This document shows, piece after piece, positions 1 through 6,262 of a stretch of 6,262 nt of DNA. Origin of the DNA: an uncultured bacterium (GTDB lineage Bacteria; Actinomycetota; Coriobacteriia; Coriobacteriales; Coriobacteriaceae); NCBI GenBank assembly GCA_905215225.1, contig CAJMPM010000090.1:1-6262 (forward strand), read 5' to 3'. The notes under the pieces were generated by a model, which saw only the letters and a list, made by a program, of their open reading frames with translations, was not told where the DNA came from and did not search any database. Each line of letters begins with the position of its first letter. Positions within the stretch are counted from its first letter, which is position 1. The translations under genes and the position numbers were made by a program.

Positions 1-3000
1 AGGATGCCGGACAAGCTGACCCACGGAGCACTGCGCCGCCACGCCAAGGGCATGATCTGCACGAGCGCCTGCATCGCGGGCATCATTCCCAAATACATCG
101 ACCGCGGTGACATGGAGGGCGCCATCAAGTGGGCCGAGACCTTCCGCGACACCTTCGATCCCGGCGACTTTTATATCGAGATTCAGGAACACGGCATTAC
201 CACCGACAACGGCCTGACCGACGAGCAGATGGACCGCACGCTCAGCGATATCGCCAAGCAGGTGGGCGTCAAGGTCATCGCCACCAACGACTTCCACTAC
301 CTGCGCCGTGAGGATGCGCCCGTGCAGGACGTCATCATGTGCATCGGCATGAACGCCAAGGTCGATGACCCCAACCGCATGCGCATGACCGGCTCGGAGT
401 TTTACATGAAGACCGAGGAGGAGATGCGGGCGATGTTCCCGTATTGCCCCGAGGCCTGCGACAACACGCTCGAGATCGCCGACAAGTGCTACGTGGAGCT
501 GGACTGGGATTCCATCATCCTGCCGCGCTTCCCGCTGCTCGACCCCGGCGAGACGCACGAGAGCCAGTTCCGCCGCGAGTGCGAGAAGGGCCTGCGCCAA
601 CACTATGGCGATGACTGGGCCACACGCGAAATCGGTGGCGTCAACATCAAAGAGCGCTTTGAGTACGAATACAAGGTCATTTGCGACAAGGGCTTTGCCG
701 CCTACTTCCTCATCGTTGCCGAGTACGTGCAATGGGCCAAGGACAACGGCATCGGCGTCGGCCCCGGCCGTGGCTCGGCCGCCGGCGCTATCGTCGCCTA
801 CGCCATGAACATCACCGCGTTCGACCCGCTCGAGAACGGCCTGATGTTCGAGAGGTTCCTGTCCCCGCAGCGTACCGAGATGCCCGATATCGATATGGAC
901 TTCGACGATGAGCGGCGCCTCGAGGTCGTGGAGCACGTTCGCCAGCTCTACGGCCCCGAGAAGGTCACCCACGTCATCACCTACTCGACCATTAAGGCCA
1001 AGCAGGCCATCAACGACGCCGCGCGCGTCCTGGACTACCCGGTCTACATGGGCCAGCGCCTGTCCAAGATGGTCTCGAGCGACCCCAAGGTCAAGCTCAA
1101 GCAGGTGCTCGAAAAGCAACCCGGCAAAGAGGATCTGTTTAACCCCGACTTTGCCGAGGCCTATAAAAAGGACGACGACGCCCGCCGCATCATCGACACG
1201 GCGCTCTCGATCGAGGGCCTCACCCGTGGCGAGGGCGTGCACGCGTGCGCCGTTCTGATCTGCCGCGACCCCGTCAACGAGCACGTGCCCACCAAGCTGG
1301 ACACCAAGGGCGGCGTCGAGATTACCCAGTACGAAGGCCATACCGTTGCCGACATGGGCTTGCTCAAGATGGACTTCTTGGGCCTGCGCACGCTGACGGT
1401 TATCTCCAAGGCTATAGCAAACATCAAGAAGAACTTCGGCATCGACATCAAAGAGGAAGAGATTCCCTTTGACGATCCCGAGATCTTTAAGCTCATGGGC
1501 TCCGGCCACACCGCCGGCGTCTTCCAGGTCGAGTCCGCCGGCATGACGGCCACGATCAAGAACATGAAGCCCACCGAGTACAAGCACGTCGTGGCATTGA
1601 TCGCCCTGTACCGCCCGGGCCCGCTGGGCGCCGGCATGGTTTCGTCCTACATCAACCGTATGAACGGCAAGGAGCCGGCCGTCTCCTACGACGACCGCCT
1701 GGACGACATCCTGGGCGAAACCTACGGCACCATGGTCTACCAGGAGCAGGTTATGCTCATCTCCGTCGAGATGTGCGGCTTCTCCAAGGGCGAATCGGAC
1801 TCGCGTATCCGTAAGCCCGTGGCTAAGAAAAAGATCAAGCTGCTCACGTCGACGGTGCTCCACTGGGAGGATGGCTCGGACGAGACCACCTACGACCACT
1901 GGATGAACGGCGCTATCAAGAACAACTACACGCGCGAGGTCGCCCAGAAGATTTGGGACGATGTTCTCGAGTTCGCGTCCTACGCCTTCAACAAGTCGCA
2001 CTCCGCCGGCTACGCCATCCTGGTTATGCAGACGGCGTGGCTCAAGGCGCACTATCCGCACGAGTACATGGCGGCCGTTCTGACGTCCTATACGGGCAAG
2101 ACCGACAAGATCGTGCACTACGTCTCGGCGTGCCGTCACGACGGCATCCCTGTGCTGTCGCCAGATGTCAACGAGTCGGGTACCGAGTTCACGGCTACCA
2201 AGGAGGGCGTGCGCTTTGGTCTGGCCGGCATCCGCGGCGTGGGCACTGGCGTGGCGCAGGCGATTATCGCCGAGCGCGAGGCGGGCGGCCCGTTTAAGAC
2301 GCTGCACGACTTTGTCGAGCGCGTGGACTCGAGCCAGGCTAACCGTCGCGTGATCGAATCGCTCATCAAGGCAGGTGCTTTCGACTCCACGGGGTATCCG
2401 CGTCGTCAGATGATGCACTTTGTGGATAAGAACAACCCCGAGAACATCATCGATGCCGCGGTAAAGCGCCAGAAAGATCGCGCGAGCGGCCAGACGTCGT
2501 TCTTCGATATGTTTGGCGACGTTGAGGGCTCGGGCTTTGAGGTGAGCGTGCCCGATCCGGATGGCCAGGAGTGGGACCGCCACCTTAAGCTGAGCCAGGA
2601 GAAGGAGGTTCTGGGCATCTATGTCTCGGACCACCCGCTGCGCCCGTTTGAGTATGCGCTAGCCAAGGCACGCGACTTCTCGTTCTCGCAGATCGATACC
2701 GGCTACGAGGTGCAAAACCCCACGGGCGGTACCATCAACCAGGAGATTCCCGAGGGCAAGGCACTGTGGTGGGCCGGCATGGTCTCGAGCGTGTCCAAGC
2801 GCGTGACCAAAAACGGCGACCCCATGGGCATCGTGCAGCTCGAGGACATGGAAGGCGAGGCCACGGTCGTGGTGTTCCCCAAGACCTACAAGGAAGCCGA
2901 GGGGTATCTATACGGCGAGGTCGATCCCGAGACCGGTGCACAGCTGTCCGATGCGTTTGTGCGCATTAAGGGCAAGCTCGAGCGCTCGGACCGCGGCGAC

Positions 3001-3291
3001 CAGATCATCGCGCAGGAGATCGTGCCGCTGGAGCTTAACGAGGAGAGCAACAAGCCCAAGGTGTTTGAGGTCATGGTGCCCAACAGCCGCTTTAGCCAGG
3101 GCAATATGGCGCGCCTGGCCACGGTGCTCACCACCAACCCGGGCGGCGACCGCGTGGAGATCTTTATCGAGCAGGTGGACGGGCGCGTGCTGCGTGCCGA
3201 GGTGCCGGCCAAGGTCAACGCACGCTCGATTCCGCTGCTGGCAGAGGCCAAGGCCATCGTGGGTAACCAAGGCCGCGTGACGGTGATCTAA
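1..3291 (+). CDS. dnaE: DNA polymerase III alpha subunit (DnaE), 5'-truncated by window edge
   Basis: Replicative DNA polymerase subunit that extends primers at the fork. Residues are numbered from the ATG at base 4, which is internal: the frame is open to base 1, no SD precedes it, and comparison with recalled E. coli DnaE suggests about 125 residues are missing. In order: the rest of the PHP domain (1 to about 165, with TNDFHYL and H98), palm with GPGRGS (253-258), catalytic PDIDMDF (D295, D297) and the third aspartate D457 in MDFLGLRTLT, fingers with FNKSHSAGYA (662-671), helix-hairpin-helix region (about 730-800), a clamp-binding type motif QTSFFDMF (830-837), an OB fold (about 915-985) and a C-terminal domain ending in TAA. 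All three catalytic aspartates are present. The usual RRAMGKK-type fingers motif is replaced by RKPVAKKK (603-610). It is DnaE rather than PolC: no exonuclease insertion is seen and the domain order matches DnaE. Confidence 0.96.
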   Translation, partial: RMPDKLTHGALRRHAKGMICTSACIAGIIPKYIDRGDMEGAIKWAETFRDTFDPGDFYIEIQEHGITTDNGLTDEQMDRTLSDIAKQVGVKVIATNDFHYLRREDAPVQDVIMCIGMNAKVDDPNRMRMTGSEFYMKTEEEMRAMFPYCPEACDNTLEIADKCYVELDWDSIILPRFPLLDPGETHESQFRRECEKGLRQHYGDDWATREIGGVNIKERFEYEYKVICDKGFAAYFLIVAEYVQWAKDNGIGVGPGRGSAAGAIVAYAMNITAFDPLENGLMFERFLSPQRTEMPDIDMDFDDERRLEVVEHVRQLYGPEKVTHVITYSTIKAKQAINDAARVLDYPVYMGQRLSKMVSSDPKVKLKQVLEKQPGKEDLFNPDFAEAYKKDDDARRIIDTALSIEGLTRGEGVHACAVLICRDPVNEHVPTKLDTKGGVEITQYEGHTVADMGLLKMDFLGLRTLTVISKAIANIKKNFGIDIKEEEIPFDDPEIFKLMGSGHTAGVFQVESAGMTATIKNMKPTEYKHVVALIALYRPGPLGAGMVSSYINRMNGKEPAVSYDDRLDDILGETYGTMVYQEQVMLISVEMCGFSKGESDSRIRKPVAKKKIKLLTSTVLHWEDGSDETTYDHWMNGAIKNNYTREVAQKIWDDVLEFASYAFNKSHSAGYAILVMQTAWLKAHYPHEYMAAVLTSYTGKTDKIVHYVSACRHDGIPVLSPDVNESGTEFTATKEGVRFGLAGIRGVGTGVAQAIIAEREAGGPFKTLHDFVERVDSSQANRRVIESLIKAGAFDSTGYPRRQMMHFVDKNNPENIIDAAVKRQKDRASGQTSFFDMFGDVEGSGFEVSVPDPDGQEWDRHLKLSQEKEVLGIYVSDHPLRPFEYALAKARDFSFSQIDTGYEVQNPTGGTINQEIPEGKALWWAGMVSSVSKRVTKNGDPMGIVQLEDMEGEATVVVFPKTYKEAEGYLYGEVDPETGAQLSDAFVRIKGKLERSDRGDQIIAQEIVPLELNEESNKPKVFEVMVPNSRFSQGNMARLATVLTTNPGGDRVEIFIEQVDGRVLRAEVPAKVNARSIPLLAEAKAIVGNQGRVTVI

Positions 3292-3319
3292 GGGCGACCT
3301 TGCTGGTCCGCGCGAGATT

Positions 3320-3324
3320 GGAGG
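3320..3324 (+). promoter_or_regulatory. Ribosome binding site of the SNF2 gene
   Basis: GGAGG lies five bases before the ATG at 3330. It decides the start: the frame could also open at TTG 3300 or GTG 3327, but only the ATG at 3330 has a well-spaced strong SD. The 38-base gap after dnaE shows no hairpin terminator and no convincing promoter, so transcription probably continues from dnaE. Confidence 0.75.
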
Positions 3325-3329
3325 AAGTG

Positions 3330-4628
3330 ATGGCGCAGGGGACGTTTGTGCAGGCGCTCCGGAAAGAGGCGGCGCTGAGTGGCACCTTTATGAAGGGGCG
3401 TTCGCTCATGCTCAACGGCGCCGTGCTGTCGATCGAGGACAGCGGCTCGCGCTTCTCCAAAAACGTGACGGTTGAGGGCTCGGTGCGCGGTTCGCGTGGC
3501 GACCTGTACAAGACGCGCGTGGCGCTCGACATGGACGAGCACGAGGTGATCGACTACGACTGCGATTGCCCCGCTGCCTATCGCTACCCCGGCATGTGCA
3601 AGCACGCTATTGCCACGGCTCTGGCGTATTTGGATGCCAGCGGCGCCGAGCCCGTCGAAGGTTTGCGCACGCCGGTCCGCACGTTTACGGCGCAGCCGAA
3701 ACAGCCCGCGCGCACCGCGCTCAAAGCGCCGGCCGTCAATCCCAACTTTCCCTTTCCGGCGCCCGTCCCCACGAGTCCCAGCCTCATGGCGGCGCTCTCC
3801 GATCTTTCGGCCGCGCGCAAGGATGAGCTGGCGAGCATGCGCCGCAAGCTCGCCGGCAGTGTGGATCCCGATGCCCCCAAGGCGGTGTTGGAGCCCTCGC
3901 TGGTGCCGTATTACAATCCACTGTTTGCCGAGCGCTTTAGCTGGGCGCTCGAGCTTCGCATTCGCTGTGGATCGGTCTCCTACGTGGTCAAGGACATCGA
4001 CGGCATGGCCGATGCCTACGTGCGCGGCGGCACCTTCTCGTACGGCAAGAAGCTCACGTTTGTCCATACGCCCGAAGCCTTCGAAGACGTGTCGACAAAG
4101 CTGCTCAACCTTGTCGTGACGACAGTTGCCTATCTCGATGACATCACAAGCTCGCGTTCGGCGTCGTACGACTTTGCCCGCAGCGGTTTTGTCGCCGAGC
4201 GTCAGTTGCCGCTGTCCGAGCATAGCATCGTATATGTGCTGGACCTGTTGCGCGGCCAGACCATCTCTTTTGAGCCCGCCTGGTCGCGGGGGACGACGAC
4301 GCATCGCACCTATGACGTGGCGGTTGAGATGCCTCCGGAAGGGGAGGACGAGGCGCTGTCTGAGCGCCCACCGCTCCTTGCCGCCAAAATCGCGCCGGCG
4401 GCTGGTGGCTGCTACGATCTACGCCTGCCGGCCGATGCATACTGCTTTGCTTCGGGCGACGTTGCCTATCTGGTCGACACCCGCCGTGCGCGCCGCGCCG
4501 ATGTAGCGTTTGCCCAGCATGCGGCGCCGTTCCTATCGCGCTTACTGCCCTGTCGCACGCCGATCCATATCGCTGTCGACCAGGTGGGGGAGGTCTGTCG
4601 TAGGGCGCTGCCCAGTTTGCGCGACTAG
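3330..4628 (+). CDS. SWIM-domain SNF2 family helicase, N-terminal part (ends at in-frame amber)
   Basis: First 432 codons of a bacterial SWIM/SNF2 protein, a DNA-dependent ATPase family. The cellular role of this subtype is poorly defined; DNA repair or chromosome remodelling is an inference. A SWIM zinc-binding motif is visible as CxC-x9-CxH (C78, C80, C90, H92), expected to bind DNA or protein. A proline/alanine-rich linker follows (about 115-150). A segment resembling the bacterial SNF2-associated domain begins near residue 205, with YVVKDID at 218-224 and GKKLTF at 239-244. The frame stops at TAG 4626-4628 in the middle of this domain, but the same frame continues as fluent coding sequence with matching composition into the ATPase part. 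The gene is therefore a single protein interrupted by a nonsense codon rather than two designed proteins. It lies 38 bases after dnaE on the same strand. Confidence 0.85.
   Translation: MAQGTFVQALRKEAALSGTFMKGRSLMLNGAVLSIEDSGSRFSKNVTVEGSVRGSRGDLYKTRVALDMDEHEVIDYDCDCPAAYRYPGMCKHAIATALAYLDASGAEPVEGLRTPVRTFTAQPKQPARTALKAPAVNPNFPFPAPVPTSPSLMAALSDLSAARKDELASMRRKLAGSVDPDAPKAVLEPSLVPYYNPLFAERFSWALELRIRCGSVSYVVKDIDGMADAYVRGGTFSYGKKLTFVHTPEAFEDVSTKLLNLVVTTVAYLDDITSSRSASYDFARSGFVAERQLPLSEHSIVYVLDLLRGQTISFEPAWSRGTTTHRTYDVAVEMPPEGEDEALSERPPLLAAKIAPAAGGCYDLRLPADAYCFASGDVAYLVDTRRARRADVAFAQHAAPFLSRLLPCRTPIHIAVDQVGEVCRRALPSLRD
4626..4628 (+). other. In-frame amber codon interrupting the SNF2 gene
   Basis: TAG at codon 433 of the SNF2 frame. 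The codons on both sides (reading LPSLRD, stop, TDLTAP) belong to one uninterrupted frame, with no frame change. The first downstream start codons in frame (GTG 4662, ATG 4686) have no SD-like sequence before them. A single C-to-T change from CAG (Gln) would create it. It could be a strain-level nonsense mutation, a sequencing or consensus error, or less likely a read-through site. Confidence 0.85.
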
Positions 4629-5903
4629 ACCGACCTTACCGCGCCCGCCGCGCTCGATACCGTGGCGCCCGAGCCGAGCTTTGCCATGGCAATCGGTGTC
4701 GACGATGGGCTTGTGACCTGCAAGATTACGGTTGCCTATGGTGATTGGTCGGCAGATCTCTTTAGCTTGGGCGCTCCGGGCAGCCCCTTCGAAGAGCAAC
4801 GCCCCGGCGTTCCGCCCCGCGATACGGTGGCGGAGTTTCGCGTTATGGACACGGCGGCCCTGTACTTCGATTTCTACGAGGGCGGCCTGGCGTTTGAGGA
4901 GCGCGACGACGCCCGCCTGTTTCACTTGCTGACCGAGGGCCTGTCTGCCCTGTCCGAGCTGGGCGAGGTCATGCTCAGCGCTCGCCTGCGCCAGATCTCG
5001 GTACGCCCTGCGCCTAAGCTCTCGGTGCGCGCCACCGTCAAGAGCAACTTGCTCGACGTCGAGCTGGGTGCGAGCGGGCTTTCGGCGGCCGACCTTGCCA
5101 TCTACCTCGATTCCTACAAGCGCCACCAGACGTTCGCGCGCCTTACGTCCGGCGACATCGTTCGCCTGGACGAGGGCGCTCGTGCCGCGTTTGGCCTTGC
5201 CGAGGACCTGGGCGTCGATGCCGTCGACCTGCTCGACGGCGTGTCGCTTCCTGCGTCGAGCACCCTTTTTGTCGATAGCATGCTCGCGCGCACGCCGGCG
5301 CTCGAGGCCGATCGCGACGCGGCGTTCCGCCGCACCGTCGAGCGCTTGGATACGCTCGGCAAGATGGACTTTACGGTGCCGGTCTCGCTCAAGGCCACAC
5401 TGCGCGGCTATCAGGTCGACGGCTACCAGTGGCTCGGCTCGCTCGAACACCTGGGCCTTGGCGGCATCTTGGCCGACGACATGGGCCTGGGCAAAACGCT
5501 GCAGATGATCGCGCATATCCTGGCGCGCGTGGAAGCGGGGGACATTAAGCCCACGCTTGTGGTGTGCCCTGCGTCGCTCGTGTACAACTGGACTGCCGAG
5601 CTGGAGCGCTTCGCCCCGTCGCTCGATGTGTGCGCCATCGTGGGCGCCAAGGCCCAGCGTCGCGTGCAAATCGCCGGCGTGGCCGAGCATAACGTGGTCG
5701 TGACGTCGTATGACCTTATGCGGCGCGATATCGACGAGTACGTCGAGCAGGACTTTGCCCGCGTGGTACTCGATGAGGCCCAGTACATTAAAAACCCGCT
5801 CACCCAGGTGGCGCGTGCCACCAAGCGCCTGCCGGCCGGCGTGCGCTATGCCCTGAAGGGCGCGCCCAACGCAAACAGACTGTCCGGTTCATTGCCCACA
5901 TAG
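4629..5903 (+). CDS. SWIM/SNF2 helicase, ATPase part, truncated at a junction
   Basis: Continuation of the SNF2 frame after the amber codon; if translated separately the first start codons are GTG 4662 or ATG 4686, neither with an SD. The remainder of the SNF2-associated region runs to about 5370. The SNF2 ATPase domain follows: the LRGYQVDGYQWL segment (from 5400), Walker A/motif I DMGLGKT (lysine codon 5493-5495), TLVVCPASLVYNW (motif Ia region), VVVTSYDL (motif Ib region) and motif II DEAQ (5772-5783). Motif III should read like LTGTPIENRL but reads LKGAPNANRL, and the frame then ends at TAG 5901-5903 after ten residues unlike the family. The whole second RecA-like lobe (motifs IV-VI) is missing, so this product should not be an active translocase. 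Genuine SNF2 coding probably ends near 5855-5870; the rest is antisense to a kinase gene. Confidence 0.85.
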   Translation, partial: TDLTAPAALDTVAPEPSFAMAIGVDDGLVTCKITVAYGDWSADLFSLGAPGSPFEEQRPGVPPRDTVAEFRVMDTAALYFDFYEGGLAFEERDDARLFHLLTEGLSALSELGEVMLSARLRQISVRPAPKLSVRATVKSNLLDVELGASGLSAADLAIYLDSYKRHQTFARLTSGDIVRLDEGARAAFGLAEDLGVDAVDLLDGVSLPASSTLFVDSMLARTPALEADRDAAFRRTVERLDTLGKMDFTVPVSLKATLRGYQVDGYQWLGSLEHLGLGGILADDMGLGKTLQMIAHILARVEAGDIKPTLVVCPASLVYNWTAELERFAPSLDVCAIVGAKAQRRVQIAGVAEHNVVVTSYDLMRRDIDEYVEQDFARVVLDEAQYIKNPLTQVARATKRLPAGVRYALKGAPNANRLSGSLPT

Positions 5904-6262
5904 CGTCCCACCACATCACGGAGAAGATTTCTCGCCAGACGCCTCTGCCCTGTATAGATCAGGACAAATCTCTCATCCAGTTCCTTCTTTGTCTGCGGTG
6001 AAAGCTCTATGTGTGCTACTTGAAGCTGCTGTTGAAGCCCAGGCATGGAGGTTATATATTTAAGACCAGGCGTAATACCTCCGACCTGATCCTGCCATCC
6101 GCCTCCTGTAGACATGATCTGCTCCATTGCCAGTACATGGGCATATAAATCTTCTTCTGTATATGCGATTCCCATAAATTCAAACACTGCCTTCACACAG
6201 GCTGCCGAAAGAATAGATGAGGTGCCAAGACCGGAACCTTTGGGAACATTTGTTACCTCAGA
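5846..6262 (-). CDS. GHMP-family kinase fragment, L-fucokinase-like, both ends missing
   Basis: The minus-strand frame is open from the window edge (6262); the gtg at 6194-6196 is an internal valine, not a start. It encodes the glycine-rich ATP-binding motif of GHMP kinases, PKGSGLGTSS (6215-6244), then a GGGWQDQVGG segment (about 6080-6106) typical of L-fucokinases and of the kinase half of bifunctional Fkp proteins, which phosphorylate L-fucose to fucose-1-phosphate on the way to GDP-fucose. The TGQRRLARNLL and VVGRYVGN stretches also fit that family. The last residues, GAPFRA and the TAG at 5846-5848, derive from the junction and adjoining SNF2 DNA, so the true C-terminal part is absent. 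Codon use and 38-43% G+C blocks differ from the rest of the window and suggest a Firmicutes-like source (inference). The family call is firm for GHMP kinase and moderate for fucose specificity. Confidence 0.78.
   Translation of the reverse strand, partial: SEVTNVPKGSGLGTSSILSAACVKAVFEFMGIAYTEEDLYAHVLAMEQIMSTGGGWQDQVGGITPGLKYITSMPGLQQQLQVAHIELSPQTKKELDERFVLIYTGQRRLARNLLRDVVGRYVGNEPDSLFALGAPFRA
5855..5872. other. Junction between high-GC and AT-richer sequence of different origin
   Basis: Two coding signals on opposite strands break at the same place: the plus-strand SNF2 frame loses family similarity inside motif III, and the minus-strand kinase frame loses it after the residues SLFAL. Composition and codon choice change here; downstream the kinase uses AGA, ATA and GGA codons. 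A perfect 10-base palindrome, GGGCGCGCCC, occupies 5858-5867. The exact breakpoint is uncertain by about 15 bases, because the ctgtccg at 5880-5886 could fit either parent. Confidence 0.7.

Noticed and set aside
1..36. Possible second chimeric join at the 5' end, because the first residues differ from common DnaE sequences
   Set aside because: The reading KLTHGALRRHAKG fits the variable stretch before the conserved GMICTSACIAG well enough, and composition does not change; the evidence is too weak.
1161..1637. Minus-strand open frame (158 codons) inside dnaE
   Set aside because: It lies opposite conserved polymerase motifs, including the third catalytic aspartate region, and has no SD or family similarity.
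3288..4304. Long minus-strand open frame (338 codons) opposite the SNF2 gene
   Set aside because: It is arginine/histidine/glycine-rich, without recognisable motifs, and antisense to a clear SWIM/SNF2 frame; such frames are common opposite high-GC genes.
4626..4628. Pyrrolysine or alternative genetic code explanation for the TAG
   Set aside because: There is only one such codon, no supporting genes are in the window, and dnaE has no internal TAG; kept only as a remote option in the findings.
4542..5690. Long minus-strand open frame (382 codons) opposite the ATPase part
   Set aside because: It has no family motif and a skewed composition, and the opposite strand holds clear SNF2 motifs in order; treated as a shadow.
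4662..5903. The downstream ATPase part as an independent gene starting at GTG 4662 or ATG 4686
   Set aside because: There is no SD before either codon, and coding continues without a break from 4629 in the frame of the upstream part, within one domain.
5904..6262. A phage or insertion-sequence remnant explaining the composition switch
   Set aside because: The segment is fully explained by a GHMP kinase frame; no transposase, terminal repeat or target duplication is visible.

Overview
The window is mostly high-GC sequence (57% and 80% G+C in two 60-base blocks counted by eye) that reads on the plus strand as a replication/repair gene pair. The protein sequences suggest a Coriobacteriia-type actinobacterium, most like Collinsella. 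That assignment rests on recall of DnaE sequence character and was not tested by any search.

Layout: (1) bases 1-3291 hold dnaE, the alpha (polymerase) subunit of DNA polymerase III. It lacks about 125 N-terminal residues because the window begins inside the gene. (2) After a 38-base gap with a good ribosome binding site but no visible terminator or promoter comes a SWIM-domain SNF2-family helicase/ATPase gene, starting at 3330. It is damaged twice. An in-frame amber codon (4626-4628) separates the SWIM and SNF2-associated part from the ATPase part, and the reading frame then ends abruptly near 5860, inside helicase motif III. (3) From about 5870 to the end the sequence becomes AT-richer (38% and 43% G+C in two blocks) and carries, on the minus strand, an internal piece of a GHMP-family kinase resembling L-fucokinase, open at the window edge.

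The dnaE and SNF2 genes are probably co-transcribed: same strand, short gap, SD-led start. The kinase piece has no logical link to them. Both genes are cut at the same point by a switch in composition and codon use, and a 10-base palindrome lies in the join. The most economical reading is that two unrelated genomes were joined here, by chimeric assembly or cloning, or less likely by a real recombination. I see no RNA gene, CRISPR array, insertion sequence or new multi-gene system. The points worth a second look are the amber codon, the junction, and a divergent segment in the DnaE fingers.
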